Below, in pieces: positions 35,668 to 46,074 of a stretch of 64,000 bases of DNA. The DNA comes from Agrostemma githago. Lineage: Eukaryota; Streptophyta; Magnoliopsida; Caryophyllales; Caryophyllaceae. Position 1 is the stretch's first letter. Each line of letters begins with the position of its first letter. Both the position numbers and the translations under genes were made by a program. The notes beneath the pieces were generated by a model. The model ran no database searches, was not told the DNA's origin, and saw nothing but the letters and a program-made list of their open reading frames with translations. The stretch covers positions 1,488,001 to 1,552,000 of the forward strand of contig OY288242.1 of assembly GCA_958450325.1 (NCBI GenBank), given 5' to 3'.

Positions 35668-35936
35668 GATTAGGATTCATATAGAGTTCCTCTTTCATTC
35701 GCAACATTATTTACTTTCTTGTACATAGACGGAGGATAATACATACAACATCCATGATACTTATTCCGTATAAGTTGTACTTTTCCTACTCAATCAAACT
35801 TGCGTATACTCATACTTCGATTGAAAGTGAAGTAGCGTAGGTGGTATTTGCTTAGATTGAATAAACAAAGTAGAAAAATAATGGGTTTTACTTAAAAGTT
35901 TGTCTTCATTGGTGCCATTGGCCTTTTTTTACTGTA

Positions 35937-36105
35937 CTCCCTCCATTTTTTATTGTTTTATCTATTTACTCTATATACGGTTCTTAAGTAAAATGAATTA
36001 AAAAATAAAAATATGAGAGACTAAAATAGAAATAATAGAAATGAGAAGAACAATGAAAAAAGTTCCAAAAAAGAAAATGAATAAAACATTAATAAATGGA
36101 GGGAG
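35937..36105. mobile_element. Stowaway MITE
   Basis: CTCCCTCCATTT and its inverse GGAGGGAG end the 169-bp element; TA flanks each side. Confidence 0.8.
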
Positions 36106-36764
36106 TATAAACTTTGAATTGAATGAGAACAATTTTACATATTTTTTGATAGCGAAATGAAACTGTGGACATGATGTAGCTTAAAAGTTAAAATTGGTAG
36201 GTGTGAGTTGAATAATTTGAAACTACTCCATCATTTATGAGTGGAGAGTCAAAAAAATTGACATCAATAAGTGAAATTCCACGATAGTCAAGTACCTGTG
36301 CCTTTCACTTAATATTACGCGTTTGCCAAACATATATAGAGAAACATGTCAGTACCGTCCACCGGTACGTGAATGAGTCACGCAGGTGGGGGCTACATAA
36401 TTAAGAATATGAGGAAACGGCTCCATCTTTCAAACGAGTACATATAATAATACTCCGTATATGATTGATTATATGGTGGTTGGTTAGATTGTCAGTAGAA
36501 GGCAAACATTTAAGGAGCATATATCCCTTCATTATCTGGTTTTCATTACTTCTCTAGGACGGACGGAGTACCTGTTAATGCTCCATATTTTATTTCGAGA
36601 CAAAAACGATGAAGAGATCATCCCTATTCCCCAAATAAGTTATTGAAAGATCATTTTTTTTCACTATTCCTTATGTGTTATTCACAACTCTTTTGTCATC
36701 GTATATGCCTCAAATTTGATAGAGGTATCACGATAGAACATCAATCAATCAATAAATATATATA

Positions 36765-36848
36765 CTCCCTCCGTCCCTAAAAGATTGTTCCATTTCTCTA
36801 TTACATGTGAGAAGTATTTTAATGAAATGTGTCTTTGTGGGACGGAGG
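36765..36848. mobile_element. Short Stowaway MITE
   Basis: CTCCCTCCGTCCC at the left and GGGACGGAGG at the right, TA on both sides, 84 bp. Confidence 0.7.
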
Positions 36849-37399
36849 TAATATAAAGCAGGAACTTTTTCGTATGACCTTTTTCTGGGGAAGGGTAAAA
36901 TTAGAGGTCATATATATATATATAAGCAACAACCTTTTAATAACATGAGTAAAATTTTACCAAAGGAAAGTGAATAAAATTTTTAATATATTTTGTTGGT
37001 TTAAATAAAGGAAAATGGATTAAAATTTTTAATACAACCCAAATAATTTTTTTAATATATTTTGTTGGTTTAGATAAAAGAAAGTAAATTAAAAGTGAAT
37101 TAGAGAGAGAGGGAGTGTGTCACAAGTTATTAAAATATATTCCGTATTTAAAAGTGACTAAGACCCAATCATACGAAGTAATAAATAGGTGATAAAATAT
37201 TATGACGTACAGTGATAACTGATAAATGAGTATACAGAGTATATATCAACTATATACGTAGCATCAGCTTAACATATTATACAAAGTAACAGGTTTCAAC
37301 TTATATACTGTAACATATTTATATATTAAGCTACTTATGATTATAAATAGTGAATTATATAATCATAATAAACTTATTATTCGCTATATATAGAGTTTA

Positions 37400-37635
37400 C
37401 TCCCTCTGTTTTTTTATAAGTCGTTCTCACTTTTCGAGACATCTCCTTCTCTCTTCAATATCTCTCAAATTATAAGAAAAAATATCATGAAATGCATACT
37501 CATTTGAAAGCTCTTTTTGTAAAGAATTTTATGGTGTAATTTTTTAAAAATTTGAACTAATATATTTACATGAAAATTAAAGTCAAAGGCTCACCTCGAA
37601 AAGTCAAAACGTCATATATTCTGATACGGAGGAAG
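37400..37635. mobile_element. Stowaway MITE
   Basis: CTCCCTCTGTTTTTTTATAA at the left, ATACGGAGGAAG at the right, TA on both sides, 236 bp. Confidence 0.7.
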
Positions 37636-37675
37636 TATAAAATACAATTATTATTCTACACTATATATTTAATAG

Positions 37676-38413
37676 AGTTATTTGGCCCCTTTACTTTGTT
37701 CAATTGTGAAATCAAGTCCTTTAATTCTTGATTATAGCAATTAGATCCCTTAACTTTGTCAATATGTGAAATTAAACCTTTTTTTTTTATTTTTTCCGAT
37801 CAATTGCTCAATTTCTCATCAATTTCATATCAATATCTCATTACTATCAATAAATATTTTATCCCAAAATATAACAATATAATACGTATACGTATAGAAA
37901 TACATATTCCCAAGTACGAAGTAGCACAAAAAAAATACTATTTGTATTCGTAATGTACGTATTCGTATATCCCAAGTAGTTTGATAAAATATTTTATCTC
38001 GTAATGTACATATTCATATTCTATTGTAATGTATGTACTCATACTCTACCGTAATGTACGTATTCGTATTCTAGTATGAGAAATTGACGATAAGTTGAGC
38101 AATTGATCGGAAAATAAATAAAAAAGAGTTTAATTTCACATCTTGGCAAAGTTAAGAGATCTAATTGCTACAATCAAGAGTTAAAGGACTTGATTTCACA
38201 ATTGAACAAAGTAAAGGTACTCAATCACTAATTTCCCGATTTACTAATAGTAATAAGATATTGATATGAAATTGACGAGAAATTGAGCAATTGATCGGAA
38301 AAAAAATGTTTAATTTCACATATTGACAAAGTTAAGGGTTCTAATTGCTACAATCATGAGTTAAGTAGCTTGATTTCACAATTGAACAAAGTAAAGGGGC
38401 CAAACCACTACTT
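37676..38413. mobile_element. Long-TIR MITE, copy 2 with duplicated right arm
   Basis: Same family as 12729-13464. The left arm starts GTTATTTGGCCCCTTTACTT; the right arm ends AAAGGGGCCAAACCACTAC. The right arm occurs twice, at about 38110-38230 and 38300-38413, so an internal duplication of roughly 185 bp took place. Confidence 0.78.
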
Positions 38414-39692
38414 TTCCGTATTCACCATTCATTGTTATCGCTACTTAAAAGTATCCGTATTACAATCTAGTTAGATAGAGCGAACACTTCCCCGACTAAT
38501 TAATATGGGATGATGATAGGGCGCCACCGGGTGACGTCGAAATTCGGCGCCACCTTAATAATTAAAAAATGATAAAATAATAAAAAACTAAAACTTGTAT
38601 TTTGTTTTTGCGCCAAAAACAAAAGGGTATACACGTAATTCTTTATTTGTTCAAAGTTATTTGATTAATATAATATTCTAAATAAATTAACATTTATCTT
38701 TTAGATTTTAGGTAAATTAAATATTCAATTGTTTGGACCACTTAAATACAACAAAACTATACTGTTTCGACAAATTATGAATTTATTCTTAACATACGAA
38801 TTCGTTCATAGCTCGGCATGAGCTCGCTCAACAATCTCAAGAGCTCGTTAAAATTTTAATCTGAAAGTCGATCCCGAGATCAACAATGCTAGACTTGAAA
38901 GCTCGTTTGGACTCGTTTTAATCATTTTATATATTTGTAATTTTGATACTCCGTGATTATAAATTCTAATAATTCTAAATTATACTTTACTATGATATTT
39001 TATAATAATACTATAATTATCATGTTTATAACTTTATATATACACACATATAAGATATTCTTTTTAAATGCTAATTTTACTACATATTTATAAAGAAATA
39101 ATTAAAATAATGAACATAATAACTAATAACCGGGAACTGATCCGAGCTCAAACTTTTTCAGAACCGATTTTAAATTTCATTTTTTTTAAATTTCAACGAG
39201 TTCGAGCCAACCCCGAGATGGAGCTCAAAATTACGACTCAATCCATAGCCAATCGAAGCTCGAGCTCAGATTGACTCGTTGGACCCAAAATATGTACTAC
39301 GTAAAAGAATTAACTTTCTCTATTAAAGTTATTTGGATTTTTCAATGACAATAAACAGTACAATAAAAATGTTGGTTTAAACTATTAAAAGAGACAGTTT
39401 TAATTATTTTGGGTAAGCAATATATATATTCTGTACACATAAACATAAGAGTGATAGTAAGAGAAATAATAAAATTTTAGGGATAAAAACGAGAGATAAA
39501 AACAAAATGAAAAATAGTAAAATGTCTTTAGTGAGACTCGAACCCAAGCAGCACAACCACAAAACACGCCTACTTTTGACCTCCCAAATACAACTATAGC
39601 AAATCCATATATCCATGGATAATTGTAGTGTGTATATATATGAACGTTTTCCAATATTAAATCCCTTTATTCATGCTTGATTTAAAAAAAAA

Positions 39693-39930
39693 CTAGTGTA
39701 ATACCCGTGACACGTCACGGGGTTGTGATTTTTTTTTTTAAAAAAATGATTAAAAGTTAGTAATGCTGCAACATATTCGATGCAGATCGGTAATGACAAC
39801 ACAATTGTTATTACCGGCATTTGATAAAAGGATTTATATAACAAAAGGTGTCTATTACCTTGCAACATGTTGGCATTAAGTTACGCATATGTAGTTTAAG
39901 ATAACTCGACATACAACTTTGAAAAAGAAG
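39693..39930 (-). mobile_element. Helitron-like 3' terminus, unit 1
   Basis: On the minus strand a perfect hairpin (CCCGTGACGTGTCACGGG) is followed seven bases later by CTAG and then T, the standard Helitron 3' end and A/T insertion context. The body upstream is homologous to the next unit. The 5' TC end is not identified. Confidence 0.6.
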
Positions 39931-40170
39931 ATTAGCGTGACACCCGTGACACGTCACAGAGTTATGAAAGAATATTTTTACAATAGAATGTTGGTAAGAA
40001 CGTAACATTGGAAGTGTAGTTTGGTAATGACAATATGAATGTTACTTGCACCATTTGTTTTCAAATTCATAAAACAATGAAGGTCTTTACCTTGTTACCT
40101 ATTTGTGATAGGTCACGTATTTCTTGGTTAGGGAACCCGTCACAAAACTTCGAAAAAACACATAACCCGT
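39931..40170 (-). mobile_element. Helitron-like 3' terminus, unit 2
   Basis: A second, diverged copy in the same orientation: hairpin TGTGACGTGTCACGGG-like, then CTAA and T on the minus strand. Head-to-tail with unit 1 at about a 240-bp period. Confidence 0.5.
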
Positions 40171-41207
40171 AAAAAATGAGAGGCCAAAAAAATGAGGATA
40201 TTTTGGGGTGGTTGTCGAACGAAGTTGTTGAAGGAATTTCTAAGAAATGAATTAGACGTATTACGGGTTTACAAAAGATTTACAATTGTACTTGCTGGGT
40301 AGGATATGAAAAAACTTTACAAAGGTGGCTAACCTAATACTTATGTTTATATACTCCAACCGGTTTTTTATGTTTGTCTCATCTCAATAGTGTATTTCTC
40401 AGATTTTTGGTAGAGGAAATAATGGTTTAAAACTTTTTAAAACAGAGGGATTATTGTATTTGGATTATAATTGACTCATATTTGATGGACGTAAACTATT
40501 TATCCGCCTAGGTGAAAATCGAATAATTAATTGTGTACTCCCCTCATAAATTCATAACTAATTGCTCTATTTCATGATAGATGTCAGCGTATTTTATTGA
40601 AATGACACAATAATTTGTGGGTGAAATAGTACAAGGTATAAAGATAAAAGAATTACATTTGATGTGAATTGTTTTTAATGTATAGTAGAACAAATTTATC
40701 CCCTAACAATTCTTGTCAACTGGTTCATGTTGATATCAATTTGAATATCGCGTAACATATATATTTCATACTTTACTCAAAAAATTATACTCGTATTCGG
40801 TATTACTACATTAAACCAAAACCAACCGTAGACTTCTTTATCTCATAACACTTGAATACATGACGAAAACGTTTTTCCGTGTCTATTTACGTGATATTGT
40901 TTTTAAACCGAATACGGCTTTAAACGGATCGATCATTATAGGAAACGTGTTAGGGTTTTTTCACACAAACCCTCTTTCAGCAGTGCTCTCAATTATTCAC
41001 ATTTTGCAACCTCTCTCCTCTCTCACTCAATCACCCGCCTGATAACCCACCACGCCGCCTCACCCCTCCTTGACATCCGTTGACGCCGACACTTGCTACC
41101 ACCAGACGACTACATCTCTGTCAACATTCTACCAAAATAAGAGTAAGATCAGATGCACTTTCAATTAATTATTTTTGGTGAATTATATTGCGATTATGAA
41201 GAATCTT

Positions 41208-41887
41208 TATTGTGATCTTGCTAAGATATTATTTCATACACATCTTGTATTGGATTAATTTGAATCAAAGTTTGAATCTTTAAGATTGTTTGTGCTAAAA
41301 TATTACGGATAGGAGTACTTAACTTTGCACAAAATCATGAATCTTCTATTACAGTATATTGGCAATGAATTGTGAACAATGAATCAAAAATACTACAGTA
41401 CTATATTGGTTACGAAGTAGGTGAAAGTGCACAATCAAGTTATCACTAAATAATTCCTCTATTCATTGATTTGATGAAATTATGTGTTGATTTAAAGATG
41501 TTTTACTTTTGAATTTGTATTTGATTTACATGTAAATGAGTGTTGTTTATTGTGATCTTGCTAAGATATTATTTCATACACATCTTGTATTGGATTAATT
41601 TGAATCAAAGTTTGAATCTTTAAGATTGTTTGTGCTAAAATATTACGGATCGGAGTACTTAACTTTGCACAAAATCATGAATCTTCTATTACAGTATATT
41701 GGCAATGAATTGTGAACAATGAATCAAAAATACTACAGTACTATATTGGTTACGAAGTAGGTGAAAGTGCACAATCAAGTTATCACTAAATAATTCCTCT
41801 ATTCATTGATTTGATGAAATTATGTGTTGATTTAAAGATGTTTTACTTTTGAATTTGTATTTGATCTACATGTAAATGAGTGTTGTT
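41208..41887. repeat. 340-bp direct tandem duplication
   Basis: Two units (41208-41547 and 41548-41887) begin TTATTGTGATCTTGCTAAGA or its equivalent and differ at only a few positions, for example GATAGGAG against GATCGGAG and GATTTACATG against GATCTACATG. It lies inside the MULE and is a recent event. Confidence 0.93.
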
Positions 41888-41924
41888 TGATATTAACACG
41901 TTCGATTACTTTTCGAAGTTATTT

Positions 41925-42165
41925 ATTTTCATCTAATTATGCTTCAATTTACTTGAATTTGTTCATGTGCATCTAATTCTGCTTGATTTTGCTCGAATTT
42001 GTTTCATGTTCATCTGAGTTTCCTCGGTTTTTCTCAAATTTGTTCATATTCATCTGGTTTTCTTGATCTTGCTCGAATTCGTTCATGTGTGCAGTAATTT
42101 AAACTCGAAATCGTTTATGTTCAGCTGATACTGCTTGATTATTGCTCAAATTCGTCCATGTTCAA
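41925..42165. repeat. Degenerate minisatellite, about 38-bp unit
   Basis: Five to six imperfect copies of a unit built on TTGCTCGAATTTGTTCATGT and CATCTAATTCTGCTTGA, directly after the 340-bp duplication. Units are variable, so it is older than that duplication or evolves quickly. Confidence 0.7.
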
Positions 42166-44177
42166 AGACTTAATTTTATATTGTTTTTAAATCGAATACG
42201 GTTTTTTAAACGAATCGATCATTATGGGGAACGGGTTAGGGTTTTTTCACACAAACCGAATAATTTAGCATTTTCTCACACGTTCAAAGACTTAATTTTA
42301 ATTGAACAATGTTTTTTAAGGATTACTTGTAATATCCTTCTTGTATTTCTTAGTATTCTCAGTAAAGTTAGTAAACCAACTCTTTATCTAATGTACTCCA
42401 TAGACACTAAAGATGACACTTCTAAAGTACATGATTTAAACTATGAAGATGACACTAAAGCTTGATACAGATTTGCGAGGACTTTGAAGAAATGAATTAC
42501 GAATTAGAGCATCTGGTCCGACATGAGTGGTCCAAATCTGAAAAATTAAATAGCAAAAGGTGAGAACCCAGATTTTGCTTGGAAGCAGAAGATTTCTAAA
42601 GGTAGTTTGATAGAAAGCGAAGAAAAAATCTACTCCGTTTATTAATTTTCAAATTTTTATTTGTGATGGATAACGAACTTCTAACGGGTCAAGTACTATA
42701 TTAAAGACAAAAATAAAGTGTGAGTAGGACATAACAAACTAATTTTCTTATTCATGCATGTACATATTTGGCCCGTTTTATTATTAGAACAAATAGGCAT
42801 GTCGCAAGAGAAACTCACCCATATTAATTAATATGGAATGAAGATTAAGAAAATGTTAATATTAACATTACCTCTATTATTTTCAGGGTCAGAGACTGAT
42901 CTCATTTGCTTCACACGTTTTTTGGCTGGAGAAAGCATCATATTGAGACAATAATTTCTGCAGGTGAGTTATACGACATAAGTATGATAGAATAGTTAAA
43001 GCTCTGCGTGAGTACCAAACAACTTAGTATTGTGAATGCTAATTAAAATTTTCACACCCTGAATAGGTACATGGAAGAATGACCATCATCAACAGCATTA
43101 AGAGCAAAGTTGAGTGAGCAGATTTGAGTACTCTAATTGCTGTAACATTTCCTTGATCCATTTTACCGCCTCTTTCTCCAACTTCTCCAACTGATTAACA
43201 TCACATTAGACCATTTATTTTCAAATCAACGAACAAACAAAATATTTCTTAAACTTGGATACATACTACAGTATAAATTAATGTTGTGTTTTATTGTATA
43301 ATGAAAACTCACAGGTACAATTGTGTTGAGTAGATGAAGTGATTTGTGCTCTTCCATATGTGTGAGATTGGTTGATATCACCGCGTTTTTGCACGACTTG
43401 AATTTCTTTGAGAAATCCTTGCTTTTCCCTTCCTCCTCCCCCCGTTCTACCGTCCAAAACAGTATGAAGTATAGCAAAGTGGTAAGACATCGGTTTTTGG
43501 TACCCGCATGCAAAGGTTCAAGCGGTTTAAATAGTGTAGTGAATGTCAATAGTGTATTGTGAATGTAAATGGTGGAGTCCTATGTAATTAATGAATGTAA
43601 GTTTCAATGTATCGTGAATGTAATATTGAATGAGTGCAGTTTCCTGTGCAGCATGATAAATTCACCCTTCAAAATCTGCAGTTCACGATGCAAGAGAAAT
43701 TAATGAGTGTGAAGATTATTTCTCCCCTAAACAATCTCATTTCAATTCTTAAACCTAATTTACCTAACTATTCCAAAACATTAAAAATAAGGACTAATTC
43801 CTAAATGGAGCTCCTACATTGTGCCACTTAGGTTGGAGTGGTGTCTTCTTTTATAGAAAGAAGATACTTCAAATCTTCAACAAAATCCTCACAAATACGG
43901 AGAGTAACAAACTAACAAACACTCCTATACTTTGTTTGATTTTAAAAAAAAAAATAGATATTTACAAAATCATAAATAAGTGAACTTCCAAATATACCCT
44001 TTAATATTAATTTATTTTGAGTTCAAATTTTAAATGAGATAAATAAGATTATCCTAATAAATTACCATAATACCCCGGGTGGCGTACAAACTCGGCGCCA
44101 CCCGGTGACGCCATCTCATTTTCCATTAATATGTCTATGTAAGACACCAACACAAGTCGAACATGTGGCGACCCATG

Positions 44178-44719
44178 CAGTGGCGGACCTACGATTTTTC
44201 AGCTAGGGGGCAGTATTTTTTTTCCGACATTTTTGCATTTTAAAACTATTTTTGGGATATTTTTTTCTATATAATAATGAACAATGAGACTTGTAAAAAA
44301 ATGCTTATATATGTTTTAAATCATATTTTTATCACACGGTTATTAAAATCATTACCAAATTAAATAAACTAATTACATAGAAAAAAATTAAGACAAATAT
44401 TTGCAACGTGTCGTGAATAATCTATAAGTAAAAGAGTGAAGGTTTTGAGAAATAGTTTAAGTATAATATATAGAAATTTTCATTAAGTTATACTCCGTAA
44501 CATTAAGTATGAGGTAGTAAAGTTGGTTATATAATTAACCTCATGTTCAACGGAGCTGGGTTTGAATCCCTTATCCAACGTCATTTTTTGAATATTCGAA
44601 CCCCTGCCATTTACTGCACCATCACTAATATAATGATAATTAATTTAACTAAAACCTACTTATTTCTAAATGGACTGGGGGCCCTTGACCCCCCGGGCCC
44701 CTCCCTAGGTCCGCCCATG
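44178..44719. mobile_element. Non-autonomous hAT element, 542 bp
   Basis: The left end CAGTGGCGGACCTA faces a right end TAGGTCCGCCCATG. Flanks GACCCATG (44170-44177) and GAGCCATG (44720-44727) match at seven of eight bases, an aged 8-bp duplication. A tRNA box B-like GGGTTTGAATCCC is at about 44559. Nothing is encoded. Confidence 0.82.
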
Positions 44720-45002
44720 GAGCCATGACCGCTTTTTAAGTTATTACCACACGTCTCGGACATGGTTCATGATATTTGGACACACCTTCAAACATAGAGA
44801 TGTTGTTTCTAGGTTTCCGATCTTGAATGAAGTACCGCCATTTATGGGTATGTGGTAGAGTCTTGTAGGGAAGTAGGTGATTTTTTTTATAATCGGAGGT
44901 AAGAAGTGATTGATTAAAAGATGTGTTTTGGTCGTTATGAGTTTCACTGAAGACACATTTGACTTATCTTCTACTTTAGCATACACATAATAAGTAGATT
45001 AT

Positions 45003-45412
45003 ACAGCCAGTTGTATATGTTTCTATGTATAAATGATTTTATAATTTTGAGTGTTATCATAAAAACTTTTGAGTTTTGTTGTCAAAATTTCGAACCGAAA
45101 AGTTGTCGAGCTATATCAAATAAATATTTAAGCTCTAAAACTTATAACCTAGCTCGGAAACTTGTGTAATAAGCTCAGTAAAGTATACATAAAACCTAGC
45201 TCGGAAACTTGTGTAATAAGCTCAGAAAAGTATACACAAAAGCTCTTAATAACTCTGAGGTGGTTGTACATACAACTGGTATTGTGTAATAAGCTCAGTA
45301 AAGTATACATAAAACCTAGCTCGGAAACTTGTGTAATAAGCTCAGAAAAGTATACACAAAAGCTCTTAACAATTCTGAGGTGGTTGTACATACAACTGGT
45401 ATTACAATACTA
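45003..45412. mobile_element. MITE with internal 120-bp tandem duplication
   Basis: The ends TTATACAGCCAGTTGTATAT and (reverse complement of the right end) GTAATACCAGTTGTATGT are inverted. Inside, 45164-45283 and 45284-45403 are two units with an exact 120-bp period. A relative lies at 50206-50450. Confidence 0.7.
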
Positions 45413-45572
45413 TTTTCCAACCTCAAGATTTATTGTTAATGTGTCGCGATATTAATTATTTGGGGATTATTATATTACTATAGAGAGAAAAGTTTTAGTC
45501 CGTGTCTGACCCGAACCCGCATATAATCACTCCAAATGAGACCTGAAATTTTGGTCCTTAAAGCAACGTAGT

Positions 45573-45977
45573 TAGAGTTGGCAAATCGGACGTGCCGGGC
45601 CGTGCTTCGTGCAGGCCCAATCGTGCTTCGTGCTTGTCCAGTCCGGCCCAGTCGTGCCTGGCAGACCCACCGTGCCGTGCCTGACTCTGAGAACATGCGC
45701 CGAGTCACGGTTCCTAGCCTGGGCCCGGTCGTGCCCGACCAAATTTTCAGGATTTTTCATTTTTTGGGGATTTAGAGTCGTGCCGGCCCAAATGTGCCTC
45801 GTGCCTGGCCGTGCCTTGGCATGAAATTTTCTTTAAATTGGCGCCGTGGCCTGACTTGGAACTGGTCGTGCCGTGCCCGTGCTTTTCACCACGTTATCAC
45901 CATGCCAGACCAGGTCGTGCTTATTTTCGTGTTGGACCGGGTCACCAAGATGAGCCCGGCCCGGTTTGCCAGCTCTA
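45573..45977. mobile_element. Non-autonomous hAT-like element, 405 bp
   Basis: The left end TAGAGTTGGCAAATCGG faces a right end whose reverse complement is TAGAGCTGGCAAACCGG. CGTAGT adjoins both ends; with a shift of two bases the flanks match at seven of eight. The body is packed with CGTGCC/GGCACG words, so several long frames here are artefacts. No transposase is present. It sits about 100 bp upstream of the MYB gene. Confidence 0.75.
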
Positions 45978-46074
45978 CGTAGTGCATAGTTTAGGTCCTT
46001 GTGCGGAAATTGGAAATAGTAGTTGCGGTTAGGAAGTTAGGTACTGAGAGAGGGAGAGAGAAAAGCGAAAAGTA

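Larger units (their letters stand above)
38508..44124. mobile_element. Mutator-like element (MULE), 5.6 kb, non-autonomous
   Basis: The identical 9 bp ATTAATATG lies directly outside both ends (38499-38507 and 44125-44133). Inside are inverted ends sharing the core CACCGGGTGACG or CACCGGGTGGCG and a GGCGCCAC block (38519-38560; 44072-44113). A 9-bp duplication is typical of Mutator-like elements. No transposase frame is visible. The interior holds two Helitron-like termini, a 340-bp tandem duplication, a minisatellite and a C-rich stretch (40960-41130) that looks like a captured 5' UTR. The lack of coding sequence makes it non-autonomous. Confidence 0.82.

Noticed and set aside
41208..42165. 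Direct repeats considered as a CRISPR-like array
   Set aside because: Units are contiguous without unique spacers, in a plant nuclear transposon.
45478..46032. Several overlapping frames on both strands
   Set aside because: They arise from the CGTGCC-rich hAT-like element and have no domain.
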